Positions 18,301-25,931 of a stretch of 64,000 bases of DNA are shown one piece after another. The stretch is from Stercoripulliclostridium_A sp045577735. GTDB lineage: Bacteria; Bacillota; Clostridia; Christensenellales; DTU072. The notes under the pieces were generated by a model. It worked only from the letters and a program-made list of their open reading frames with translations, did no database searches and was not told the DNA's origin. The DNA is taken from assembly GCA_045577735.1 (NCBI GenBank), contig JAZNIY010000013.1:40704-104703 (forward strand), given 5' to 3'. Within the stretch, counting starts at the first letter, position 1; each line of letters opens with the position of its first letter. Position numbers and translations under genes: made by a program.

Positions 18301-21300
18301 GAATATCTTGGCGAAAGCGAAGGATTCGACTACAACTTGGCTGTTAATGCTCCCAAGGCGCAAGTAGGGGAATATCTAGTATACGCGACCTACGTTTACG
18401 GCGGCGGTAGAGATGCTCTTAACAACTATGACATCAAGTTTGTTCGTGACTACTACGACATCACGCACGCCACCCTTACTGCCACCTACGTTTCCGAGTC
18501 CATCGTATTCGGTGCTACTCCCACAGGCGCTGTTGTATACTCCGGCTTCAAGGGCTCCGATAACGAAGACGTTGTCATTACCAAGGCAACCGTTTCATTT
18601 GAGAGCATAGATAACGTTACCATTCTCGGTGAAAACAGTTACGTAAACGTTAAAGAGGGGGGATACGCTCTTGCTCCCGAGGGCGCAAGCGCAGTAAACT
18701 ATGTCTTCAATTACGTTGAGGGTACTCTAACCGTTACTAAGAGAGAGGCCTCTCTCGTACTTGTAGACCAAACTTCAGTTTACGGCATAGCCCCCGTTGT
18801 TGGACAAGGTACGGAATACTATGAATTAACCGGACTACTTGAGGGCGACAGCCTAACCTCTCTAACCATTACCAAGGAAGAGGGCATAACGGTAGGAAGC
18901 TACGTACTTGACGCTGTCGTTGTGGCTCCCAACTATGAAGTTGCCGTTACCAAGGCAACCTATACCATAACCCAAGCAACCTTGAACGTTACTATCAGCT
19001 TTAATAGGGCATCCGTCCTTGATATCGACGTTGCATCTCTAACCACCGGCGACTTCACCATCGAATATGTCGGCTGGCAATATACGGATGACGAATCCTT
19101 GTTGGATACCCCCGTTTCCGTGGACCTAGATGCTATTATCTCTACTGCAACCGAAGCTGGCGAATATACCATTTTGTATATCGTAGGTAACGATGATCAA
19201 TATATCTTCAACTACGTAAGCGTTGGCACAATCGTTGTTGTTGCTTCCGAAAAAGACGTTGATATTAGCGGTCTATCCTTCACCAGTAAATCTCTTCCCT
19301 ATAACGGACAAGAGCAATACCTCGAAGTTGTTTGGAACGATCAACCCGAAGAAGTTGACGTTGAAATTTCCTACACCTATAGTAAACCTTTCCACAAGGA
19401 CGTTGACGTATATAGTGTAATTGCAAGCTTTAGAGTTAAGACCGAGGGCTACAAGGACAATATCCCCTCCATGGAAGCATCTCTTACCATTACGGCTCTT
19501 GACGTATCACTCACCCTTGCTCCTCAAGGTTCAGTATACGGCGAAGCAGTAGAAGTAAAGCAAGGTGACGAATACTACACCGTAAGTGGTACCCTTATTG
19601 AAGGTGACGATCTTGGCGTAGTTATCACCAAGAGCGACGTTATGAATGCAAATCATGGCGAATATGACCTTGATGCAACCATTTCCAATACCAACTATAA
19701 CCTTGTTTCCGTAACCACGAACGTTTATACCATTTCTAAGGTAAACGTAACCGTAAAACTAAGAAATCAAGTTGGCGGATATGGTAAGACGGCTCAAATA
19801 GCACAAGGGGAATACGATATCGTTGCGGGCGCACTCGTTGACGAAGGCGATATGGTTATCACTTTGAGCGTTGAAACTGCTACCTTGTACGAAGTAGGCG
19901 AAAGCTATGCTATTACTGCAGAAATAGTACCCAACGAATGGTACGTATTTGACGTTATCGATGCAGAATACACCGTTGTTGCAATGGCAATCCAAATAAC
20001 CTTGAACAACGTAATTGCAACCTATGGCGATGACGTAGATGCTACCACTACCTATACCCTCACAAGTGGTACTCTAGCAGACGAAGGCGATGACCTCGGC
20101 CTAGTCTTCAGCATCACTCAAGCCGACAAATACGTTGTTGGTGGCGACTATAGCATTTCCGCTACCGCTTCTAACGACAACTACGTGGTTGAAGTAATAG
20201 GTGCAAAATACGTTGTAGAAGCCAAGTATATCGAAATAAAAGTTGCCGACCAAAACTCCACTTATGGTGAAGAGTACGTTATCAAGAATGACTTTGCACT
20301 CGTTGAAGGCTTCAGCTTGGAATATGACGACGAGAAAGAAGATCTGGGCGTAATCGTAACCGTAAACAGCTCTTCTTTGAATGCCGGTACCCACGTTCTT
20401 AGCGCAACAACCTCAACCACAAACTACAACGTTAAGGTAATTAACGGTGCCTACGTTATTGCTAAGGCAACAACCGTATTCTATACGGAAAAGCTACAAA
20501 AAGAATATACCTATACCGGTAACGCAATTAACTTTAAGACCGATACCTCGTACGTATATACCAACAGACCCAATAATCAATCAGGCATTAAGCTTCCCAC
20601 CGTTAGCGTAATCAACGCAGGTCACTATACCGTAACCTTCTCCATTAACGAGAGCACCAACTACGCTTCTGCTAGCGTTGACGTAAATATCGTAGTTCTT
20701 AAGGCAAATCCCGTTGTTAATATGTCCGTTCTTCTAAACAAGACCTACGTTTATAACGGTGTAGAGCAATATATTACTGCATCCAAGGAAGATTTGCTAG
20801 TCAAAGCAGATTTTGATGAAGTAACCCTATCTTGGTCGGGTGAAGTATTCAAAGACGTTCCCGAAACGGGTAACAAACTCGTAGAGCTAACCCTTTCCGA
20901 AACCACGAACTACTTCCCGGCAACCTTTACTCAAACTGTTCCTATCAACAAGGCTAGATATGACTTCACCGGACTAGATTATGCTTTCGCTGGTCTATCT
21001 AAAGAGTACGACGGCAAAGAATGCTCTGTTCAAGTAGTAAATCTACCTGCAGGTATCACCGTTGCGTATTCATATAAAGATACCATCCAAGAAGCACCAT
21101 TCCTCTTCAAGAATGCAGGTGACTATATCGTTAAAGCAATATATTCCTATGACGAAGTTAACTACGAACGTCCCACCGAATTGATAGAAACAGCATACGT
21201 TCAAATTGAGCGTATAGATATCACCGTTGAGGTTGTTGATCAACACGGTTACTACGGCGATGCTCCCGAATTCGATCCCAATGGTATTAATGTAATAGCA

Positions 21301-22611
21301 GGAACCTTCGTTGAGGGCGATGAAATTGACCTCAGCATACAACTTGAACCCAAAGACAGCTATCCAATTGGTGTTTATAAGCTTGTCGCTAACACTATGG
21401 CAAGTGGTAACTACAACGTAACCATTGCAAGTGGTAGCTACACCATCAATCCTCGTCCCATAACCGTTACGATTAATAACGAACAAGCTCAATACGGCGA
21501 TGAAGAAAAGCCCTATAGCTTCAAAATAACGGAAGGCACGCTCATTGGTGAAGACAAACTCAAATCCACCCTCGTTCGTGAAACGGGCAAGACCCCCGGC
21601 GAATATGCTATTTCCGGTAGCGTTGTTAACCCCAACTATATCGTTAAAGTAATTCCCGGCGTATACAAGATTGTTCCTCGCCTAATAACCGTAGAAGTAT
21701 TTAACCAAGAGGGTACTTCTGCAAAACAACTCAACAAGAGAGCATACAAGACCTTCGGTAAGATATTGAAGGGCGATAACTTGAACATCCAAGTTGTTGG
21801 TGAAATTGGAAGCACTCCCGGCGAATATCCCTTGAGCGCAACCTATACCGCAAATCCCAACTACGAAGTTGTTATCAAGGGAGGTGTCTTCATTATGAGA
21901 AAGGTTGCAGAAATCAGCGTAGATAACCCCATCGTATACAAACTCTACGACGGCGTTCCTTACGTATTTGACGTATTCGTATCAAGTGGAGCAGAACCTG
22001 TATTCAGTATTGACGGCATCTTCGTTGAAAACTCCTTCACCGAAGTTGGCGTATACAACCTCTCCATTAATGCCGACGTCAAGGGCGAGTACGCTTCTCC
22101 CGATCCTTATCGCATCACCTTCGAAATTCGTCCCACTGTGCTCGAAACCGAAAATGATGGCGTTGTGGTTAAAGTTACCAAGGTCGACGGCTTCGGCGCA
22201 GAAGAAAGACTAGAAATAGAGAAAGATCCTTCCGTTGTTCTTTCCGGCGAAGACTTCTCTTCCAAGATTGATACGGCTCTTACCATTTACGTTGTTCAAG
22301 GAGAAAACAGAGTACCTCTCCAAGAATATATGCAAGGTAGAGAAGCCCACATTAAGATTAAGCTAAATGACCAACTAACCGAGATAGGTGCAGAAACTTG
22401 GTTCGTAGATAGTGACAGCAACGTCCTATACGAAGCACCCACTCCCGATGAAGAAGGATTTGTAGAAGTAACTCTTGCCGACAGCAATCACATCCTCTTC
22501 GTAACTCAAAGAAGCGAAGCAACTCCCATATTGGTTGTGTCCGGTGGTATGCTTATCATCTTCCTGGCAATGGGAATGTTCTTCCTCTTCCGTAAGAAGT
22601 TCATTAACTAA
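12334..22611 (+). CDS. Giant membrane-anchored surface protein with YDG/MBG repeats, 3425 aa
   Basis: AGGAGA at 12321-12326 precedes ATG 12334 (a second ATG follows at once). The N-terminus is a signal peptide-like hydrophobic segment ending near ASAAT. About 45-275, 276-530 and 531-805 are three diverged copies of one domain, marked by a YxxRLxExxYxxI helix-like line and the motif YVGVGYA / YVGIGYS / YIGLGYA. Then come an Ig-like segment (about 815-890), a GYYFAGF beta domain (about 890-1010), YDG repeats and roughly 14-16 MBG_2-like repeats of about 80 residues. Their signature is QGSVYG (for example near residues 1448, 1527 and 1610). A final hydrophobic segment (about 3399-3418) is followed by FRKKFIN. 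No LPXTG. Likely a long fibrous surface protein; partner unknown. Confidence 0.85.
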   Translation: MMRVQVKRISKPTLFIVMLVALTLICGLLFTSIQLNKDLIASAATNMSVPTDPQSNHATSMSYYKGIETNASTNFLQDTVDTTLTAGTTKTITSDFSTADDTAAGHFSNNGSTWSRNMAYDNTVGSTTINTMLFFYTFRLDEDLYENIINGMVSISVSGSFQAGTTYGSGCGDWFSGLYVGVGYASSDENSVYLHDFVQISAVTSGFGDQVSNATYPTSDTAPAISSQTLNNNSNISNSYGKYLRIGLFGRVWNWEDRNMTVAINSLSVTITEPEASMTVPGDNNSAVEPWYASDMAGGNTANPASGVFGYHQQPSNLIQTIDTLDYSASNIGADFYRYSDNQTAQDKFTNVDTTAIDNITGSNVAGRFYNSDGWSFAGGNQLYQVGFMYTYKLTNDVYNAIIAGNVSISLGATAKWGVLSGDGDVDSWLYVGIGYSPNDNSAVSYEGFRQITRAQGTKYDQSSGGSASTQSTANSISNVTLTATNPNDYNKYLRICMWFEAWPGSGGGTAQITDVRMNLTMSEKIPVDTTVPSYTNNMTKPSGITVPGTFYSSAESRNFHKQDSMYTISNSSTSPKYSLVASGTSSQYFQTTNYNIVQNNWGTDGISSGLIFAGVSSLNMENSTSTSNIYKARLEVGEYALYGMFYSLRVSENVYNALLAGQIAIDFEPTSSYSGASATARTWGYIGLGYAASEDAVKTGNGFIETKGYLSGARGHLKGTSDYSTNGSAANRLSDFVFTKNGVVTQNYNGNASNGNDKYLRFGLWGYSTAGSTSGSQHDFTLSEVYFNITIKAVNKDESGPIFNIESGDIVSTNNAVTISDNPGVDYYLLNGNRIEVAKISNTSFSTSTTITLPKQGNYTLSAVDLWGYSSITISFTYFYSTVYAQANTDGTQGDYSGGGVVFGKDYTNLSSYKSQQISHSGNYTMQYNLWAHPNDGYYFAGFTINGYSNINLNLITQSISTAGTYSGTNGSYSTINGDTREYKFTWNAYTNVIIPADGKFYITAHFKSIPTTNNSATYDGMAKNVTIGDVSNAPGVGTMSKLAVSYTDSASNTTTSSPINAGTYVATSTITWNGNVVGVKTENLTIAQRETTATYTLTGTARNYNGSNDFSGYVSYALSNLVYGDNVGLDVVATTADANVGANKALSISATLNGTSSANYTLTNPTDNTKTFTINTAPVEVVFEVANKPYDGNATASVTVGSITGLIGTESILYNDLSATYADKYAGDNKKVTLTNPVATAGEGTSLANYDITTNADSLYATISKIELTIDYLLTTSKVYDGNVTASVSDVQASGYIGDDNTRLSISVTATYDDSNASINRIISIVFAVSGAESINYWTEDPEDVSGIIEKRYLTITADDKTKVYGEATPASSYSVSATNGDNDGTFVTADDESASNITITIPSVTNAGNYTISATVENNNENYYLSAVDGSYTITKRPVTVTLKEQGGVYGTPDLGVDQGAYEVSASGGYAYLGDDLGISISKAGDMEVGAHALSATSSNTNHEVNFVIENNFVITKRDLTITLGAQGSVYGEAITLSNTVFTTTGLVSGDSVEVIISKADGTQKGEYALSGVLNTESVSYAHVVKNYNYTIVPGIYTISRRAITIILAPQGSVYGITPVVNQGVDYFSLDTTDGKFDLASGDAKEDLNVTITKADGINAGEYELTFTWNNDNYEISGASGIYAITKATLDVTYVSETITYGGTPGYAVTYAGFKYTDNEDAVTTKATLDTANLAYTGSNITANGEGYQITPKGAEALNYDFNYIAGTLTVLKKSLSVAYIEEITYGQSPVTSITASEFTVTGLIGEEGAGVLTLTANLPTSAGTHTITSDNLTFQATNYEVTEVSGLLTINKAQLEVIIGAPSTVVHYGDSITLNVTYGTTGKNFVNGENADTALTQKVVVDFASITNEKGYVSANESGYDLATLISQEATADNYEIIHTAQILYVYKKELTLTYQGESKVYDALIPTPSKDKVVVSGLVDGESLEYLGESEGFDYNLAVNAPKAQVGEYLVYATYVYGGGRDALNNYDIKFVRDYYDITHATLTATYVSESIVFGATPTGAVVYSGFKGSDNEDVVITKATVSFESIDNVTILGENSYVNVKEGGYALAPEGASAVNYVFNYVEGTLTVTKREASLVLVDQTSVYGIAPVVGQGTEYYELTGLLEGDSLTSLTITKEEGITVGSYVLDAVVVAPNYEVAVTKATYTITQATLNVTISFNRASVLDIDVASLTTGDFTIEYVGWQYTDDESLLDTPVSVDLDAIISTATEAGEYTILYIVGNDDQYIFNYVSVGTIVVVASEKDVDISGLSFTSKSLPYNGQEQYLEVVWNDQPEEVDVEISYTYSKPFHKDVDVYSVIASFRVKTEGYKDNIPSMEASLTITALDVSLTLAPQGSVYGEAVEVKQGDEYYTVSGTLIEGDDLGVVITKSDVMNANHGEYDLDATISNTNYNLVSVTTNVYTISKVNVTVKLRNQVGGYGKTAQIAQGEYDIVAGALVDEGDMVITLSVETATLYEVGESYAITAEIVPNEWYVFDVIDAEYTVVAMAIQITLNNVIATYGDDVDATTTYTLTSGTLADEGDDLGLVFSITQADKYVVGGDYSISATASNDNYVVEVIGAKYVVEAKYIEIKVADQNSTYGEEYVIKNDFALVEGFSLEYDDEKEDLGVIVTVNSSSLNAGTHVLSATTSTTNYNVKVINGAYVIAKATTVFYTEKLQKEYTYTGNAINFKTDTSYVYTNRPNNQSGIKLPTVSVINAGHYTVTFSINESTNYASASVDVNIVVLKANPVVNMSVLLNKTYVYNGVEQYITASKEDLLVKADFDEVTLSWSGEVFKDVPETGNKLVELTLSETTNYFPATFTQTVPINKARYDFTGLDYAFAGLSKEYDGKECSVQVVNLPAGITVAYSYKDTIQEAPFLFKNAGDYIVKAIYSYDEVNYERPTELIETAYVQIERIDITVEVVDQHGYYGDAPEFDPNGINVIAGTFVEGDEIDLSIQLEPKDSYPIGVYKLVANTMASGNYNVTIASGSYTINPRPITVTINNEQAQYGDEEKPYSFKITEGTLIGEDKLKSTLVRETGKTPGEYAISGSVVNPNYIVKVIPGVYKIVPRLITVEVFNQEGTSAKQLNKRAYKTFGKILKGDNLNIQVVGEIGSTPGEYPLSATYTANPNYEVVIKGGVFIMRKVAEISVDNPIVYKLYDGVPYVFDVFVSSGAEPVFSIDGIFVENSFTEVGVYNLSINADVKGEYASPDPYRITFEIRPTVLETENDGVVVKVTKVDGFGAEERLEIEKDPSVVLSGEDFSSKIDTALTIYVVQGENRVPLQEYMQGREAHIKIKLNDQLTEIGAETWFVDSDSNVLYEAPTPDEEGFVEVTLADSNHILFVTQRSEATPILVVSGGMLIIFLAMGMFFLFRKKFIN

Positions 22612-22633
22612 TATTAACTAAAATCAGCAAGGG

Positions 22634-22667
22634 GCGTGCGTGCCTATGGCGCGCACGCACTTGTTTT
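22634..22667 (+). terminator. Rho-independent terminator after the second giant gene
   Basis: An 11-bp stem GCGTGCGTGCC / GGCGCGCACGC (one G-U pair) with loop TAT is followed by ACTTGTTTT. It starts 22 nt after the stop codon and separates the surface-protein block from nrdG. Confidence 0.8.
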
Positions 22668-22685
22668 AAAAAAACCTAATTTAAA

Positions 22686-23366
22686 ATGATTATCCAAGGA
22701 CTACAAAAATTAACCATACTCGATTTCCCGGGACAAGTAGCTTGCATAGTATTTACTGCAGGGTGCTCTTTCCGTTGTCCCTTTTGCCACAATGCAACGC
22801 TTGTGAAAGGAGAGGGAGAGAATATAAGCGAAGAAGAGGTGCTGGCCTATCTTAAAAAACGCCAAGGAATTTTGGACGGAGTCGTCATAACCGGTGGTGA
22901 GCCAACCATTCAAAAGGACCTAAAAGAATTCATCAAAAAGATTAAGACACTAGGTTACAAGGTAAAACTTGACACCAACGGCTATCATCCCGAAAGGCTA
23001 AAAGAGCTTTTGGACGAGGGGCTTCTCGATTACGTTGCAATGGATATAAAAAACAGCAAAGAGAAGTATGCTTGTACCACTGGGCTACAAAATATAGATA
23101 TTACGCGCATTGAGCAAAGTGTGGAACTCATTAAAAATGGTAACGTACCTTACGAATTTCGCACTACCACAATGGCTGAGTATCATGAAACACAAGACTT
23201 TGTGGCCATCGAAAAATGGGTAAGTGGCGCAAAAAAATTTTTTATACAATCTTTCAAGGATTCGGGCGATATCTTGTGTGGAAGCTTTACTCCACTAAAT
23301 GAGCAAAAAATGGAAGAATTTCAACAAATTTTGGCTGTTTCGGTGGGGGAAGTGAAAACTCGGTAG
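22686..23366 (+). CDS. nrdG: Anaerobic ribonucleoside-triphosphate reductase activating protein (radical SAM)
   Basis: 226 residues. The radical-SAM cluster motif is CSFRCPFCHN (CxxxCxxC) near residue 28, followed by a GGEPT motif typical of SAM binding (TGGEPTIQ). Family: glycyl-radical activase of class III ribonucleotide reductase. It uses a 4Fe-4S cluster and S-adenosylmethionine to make the glycyl radical on NrdD. The start at 22686 has no clear SD, but the protein begins at the family's usual MxxxGLQKLTxxDFPG. It lies 142 nt upstream of nrdD. The NrdR boxes and promoter are between the two genes, so nrdG may be expressed separately from nrdD. Confidence 0.93.
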   Translation: MIIQGLQKLTILDFPGQVACIVFTAGCSFRCPFCHNATLVKGEGENISEEEVLAYLKKRQGILDGVVITGGEPTIQKDLKEFIKKIKTLGYKVKLDTNGYHPERLKELLDEGLLDYVAMDIKNSKEKYACTTGLQNIDITRIEQSVELIKNGNVPYEFRTTTMAEYHETQDFVAIEKWVSGAKKFFIQSFKDSGDILCGSFTPLNEQKMEEFQQILAVSVGEVKTR

Positions 23367-23375
23367 CCAGGGATA

Positions 23376-23434
23376 CCACAATATTTTGTGGTCAAAAAGG
23401 GGTTTTGGAAAAAAATAACCACAATATCTTGTAA
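23376..23434 (+). promoter_or_regulatory. Pair of NrdR boxes upstream of nrdD
   Basis: Box 1 is CCACAATATTTTGTGG (23376-23391), a near-perfect palindrome. Box 2 is CCACAATATCTTGTAA (23419-23434), with a weaker right half. Both fit the NrdR box pattern (ACACwATATwTwGTGT-like). Their starts are 43 bp apart, close to four helical turns, which suits two boxes on one face of the DNA. Box 2 ends 8 bp before the -35 element. By family knowledge, the repressor NrdR would shut off nrdD when dATP/ATP is high. Confidence 0.85.
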
Positions 23435-23442
23435 AAAACCTG

Positions 23443-23472
23443 TTGACAGAATGGCGAGTCGTGTAGTAGGAT
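23443..23472 (+). promoter_or_regulatory. Sigma-A-type promoter of nrdD
   Basis: TTGACA at 23443-23448, 18-bp spacer, TAGGAT at 23467-23472. It lies directly downstream of the second NrdR box. Confidence 0.6.
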
Positions 23473-23508
23473 ATTACTGCACGATTTCATTTTTTTAGGA
23501 GGTAGTTT

Positions 23509-25872
23509 ATGTACCAAGTTGTCAATAGAGAAGGCAAAATAGTTGACTTTGATACTAACAAGATTATAGGCGCAATTTCCAAAGCCTTTGATTCATTAGA
23601 TAAATATTATAATAGGAGCACCCTTGAGCTTTTGGCTCTTAGAGTTACTGCAGATTTTAACCCCAAGATTAAAGATGGTTTCATCTCCGTTGAAGACATC
23701 CAAGACAGCGTAGAAACCATTCTTATTCAAGCCGGATATGCAGACGTTGCGAAGGCATATATCCTTTATCGTAAGCAACGTGAAAAAGCACGCAACATTC
23801 AAGGTACCCTTTTGGATTACAAGAAGGTTATTGATGATTATCTAAGCGTAAGCGACTGGCGTGTTAAGGAAAACAGTACCGTTACCTACTCCGTAGGCGG
23901 ACTCATTCTTTCCAACAGTGGCGCAATTACTGCTAACTATTGGCTAAGTGAAGTATATGATGAAGAAATTGCCAACGCACACCGTAAGGCAGACATTCAC
24001 ATTCACGATATGAGTATGCTTACCGGATACTGCGCAGGCTGGTCACTAAAACAACTCATCAAAGAGGGACTCGGTGGTGTTACCGGCAAGATTACTTCTT
24101 CTCCCGCACGTCACCTTTCTACTCTATGTAACCAAATGGTTAACTTCCTCGGCATAATGCAAAACGAATGGGCCGGCGCACAAGCATTCAGCTCTTTCGA
24201 CACCTATCTTGCTCCCTTTGTAAAGAAGGATAACCTTTCATATTATGAAGTAAAGAAGTGCATTCAAAGCTTCGTCTACGGCGTAAATATTCCCTCTCGT
24301 TGGGGAACTCAAGCACCATTTAGCAACATTACTCTAGACTGGGTTGTTCCAAACGACCTTGCAGAGCTTAACGCTATTGTTGGTGGCGAAGAGCAAGACT
24401 TTAAATATAAAGATTGTAAGAAGGAAATGGATATGATTAACAAGGCCTTCATCGAAACCATGATTCATGGCGATGCTAACGGCCGTGGTTTCCAATATCC
24501 CATTCCCACATACTCCATTACCGCAGACTTCGATTGGTCGGAAACCGAAAACAACAAACTTCTTTTCGAAATGACTGCAAAATACGGCACGCCTTACTTC
24601 AGTAACTATATTAACAGCGATATGGAACCAAGTGACGTTCGTTCAATGTGCTGTCGTTTGCGTCTTGACCTTCGCGAACTTCGCAAGAAGAGTGGTGGTT
24701 TCTTTGGCAGTGGCGAATCAACCGGTTCTATCGGTGTTGTAACCATCAATATGCCTAGACTTGCCTACATTGCAAAGGACGAAAAAGACTTCTACGTTCG
24801 TCTTGACAAGATGATGGATATCTCTGCAAGAAGCTTGAAGATTAAACGTGACGTTATCTCCAACTTACTGGAAAACGGACTATATCCCTACACAAAGCGT
24901 TATCTTGACAATCTTGATAATCACTTCTCGACTATCGGCTTGGTAGGTATGAACGAAGCTTGCCTAAATGCAAACTGGATTAGAGCAAACCTAACCGAAG
25001 AAAGAGCAAGAAAATTTGCTATCGAGGTACTAAACCATATGAGAGAAAGATTGTCCGACTACCAAGAAAAATACGGCGACCTTTACAACCTTGAAGCAAC
25101 CCCTGCAGAATCAACCTCTTTCCGTCTTGCAAAGCATGACGTTCAACGTTATCCCGGCATCATTACTGCCGCTAAGTCCAAAGATGACACCCCATACTAC
25201 ACCAACAGCTCACACTTGCCCGTAGGATATACCGAAGACGTATTCACCGCTCTTGACCTACAAGACGAATTACACACCCTCTACACCTCCGGTACAGTAT
25301 TCCACGCATATCTTGGTGAGCGTCTACCCAACTGGCAAAGTGCAATGAACCTTGTAAGAAAGATTGCAGAAAACTATCGTCTTCCTTACTATTCAATGAG
25401 CCCTACTTACTCCATCTGTAAAGACCACGGCTATATTAGTGGTGAAGAATATACCTGCCCCATCTGTGGCGAAACCACCGAAGTTTACAGCCGTATCACC
25501 GGTTACTACCGTCCCGTAAGAAACTGGAACGATGGCAAGAGCCAAGAATTCAAGGATAGAAAGGTATACAATATTTCCAAGTACAATACCCCCCACAGCC
25601 AAGTAGCAGGGGACGTTAAAACCGAGTGCGCTTCCCAAGTAGAAGAGGGCATCACCCTTTACACTACTGCAACTTGCCCTAACTGCAAAATGGTAAAGAT
25701 GCTCCTTGATAAGGCCGGAATTAAGTACGAAACCGTTGTTGCAGATGCATCTACCAAGGCAAGATTTGATGCTCACGAAATCAAGCAAGCCCCCACCCTT
25801 ATGGTAAATGGTGCCAAGTACGAAAACGCAAGCAACATCAAGAAGTATATTGAAGATAATAGCGCACGCTAA
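23509..25872 (+). CDS. nrdD: Anaerobic ribonucleoside-triphosphate reductase with fused glutaredoxin-like domain
   Basis: 787 residues, RBS AGGAGG at 23497-23502. Residues 3-95 form an ATP-cone, the dATP/ATP allosteric sensor. The radical core follows, with a Cys pair in SMCCRLRLD near residue 380. A zinc-site pattern comes next (one Cys near 637, then CPIC near 650). The glycyl radical motif RITGYYR lies near 662. Residues about 706-787 form an extra redoxin domain: a strand, then TTATCPNCKMVKMLLDKAG, then QAPTLMVNG, i.e. a NrdH/glutaredoxin-like CPNC active site. Class III reductases normally use formate or a separate redoxin, so this one probably carries its own electron donor. The next gene is thioredoxin reductase-like. 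It acts in the cytoplasm under anaerobiosis. Confidence 0.95.
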   Translation: MYQVVNREGKIVDFDTNKIIGAISKAFDSLDKYYNRSTLELLALRVTADFNPKIKDGFISVEDIQDSVETILIQAGYADVAKAYILYRKQREKARNIQGTLLDYKKVIDDYLSVSDWRVKENSTVTYSVGGLILSNSGAITANYWLSEVYDEEIANAHRKADIHIHDMSMLTGYCAGWSLKQLIKEGLGGVTGKITSSPARHLSTLCNQMVNFLGIMQNEWAGAQAFSSFDTYLAPFVKKDNLSYYEVKKCIQSFVYGVNIPSRWGTQAPFSNITLDWVVPNDLAELNAIVGGEEQDFKYKDCKKEMDMINKAFIETMIHGDANGRGFQYPIPTYSITADFDWSETENNKLLFEMTAKYGTPYFSNYINSDMEPSDVRSMCCRLRLDLRELRKKSGGFFGSGESTGSIGVVTINMPRLAYIAKDEKDFYVRLDKMMDISARSLKIKRDVISNLLENGLYPYTKRYLDNLDNHFSTIGLVGMNEACLNANWIRANLTEERARKFAIEVLNHMRERLSDYQEKYGDLYNLEATPAESTSFRLAKHDVQRYPGIITAAKSKDDTPYYTNSSHLPVGYTEDVFTALDLQDELHTLYTSGTVFHAYLGERLPNWQSAMNLVRKIAENYRLPYYSMSPTYSICKDHGYISGEEYTCPICGETTEVYSRITGYYRPVRNWNDGKSQEFKDRKVYNISKYNTPHSQVAGDVKTECASQVEEGITLYTTATCPNCKMVKMLLDKAGIKYETVVADASTKARFDAHEIKQAPTLMVNGAKYENASNIKKYIEDNSAR

Positions 25873-25891
25873 GAGTTAAAAAACAAATGAT

Positions 25892-25918
25892 ATCGCTCCG
25901 CGTAAGCGGGGCGATTTT
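25892..25918 (+). terminator. Hairpin between nrdD and the reductase gene
   Basis: Stem ATCGCTCCGC / GCGGGGCGAT (10 bp, one T-G pair) with loop GTAA is followed by TTTT. It is a terminator by shape. With a short T-run and the next RBS only a few bases on, partial read-through into the flavoprotein gene is likely. Confidence 0.6.
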
Positions 25919-25931
25919 AAGGTAAAGAGAT

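Noticed and set aside
16650..21900. Regularly spaced repeats that could be mistaken for a tandem DNA array or CRISPR
   Set aside because: The spacing (about 240 bp) and the open frame show protein repeats; there are no short identical repeats with spacers and no cas genes.
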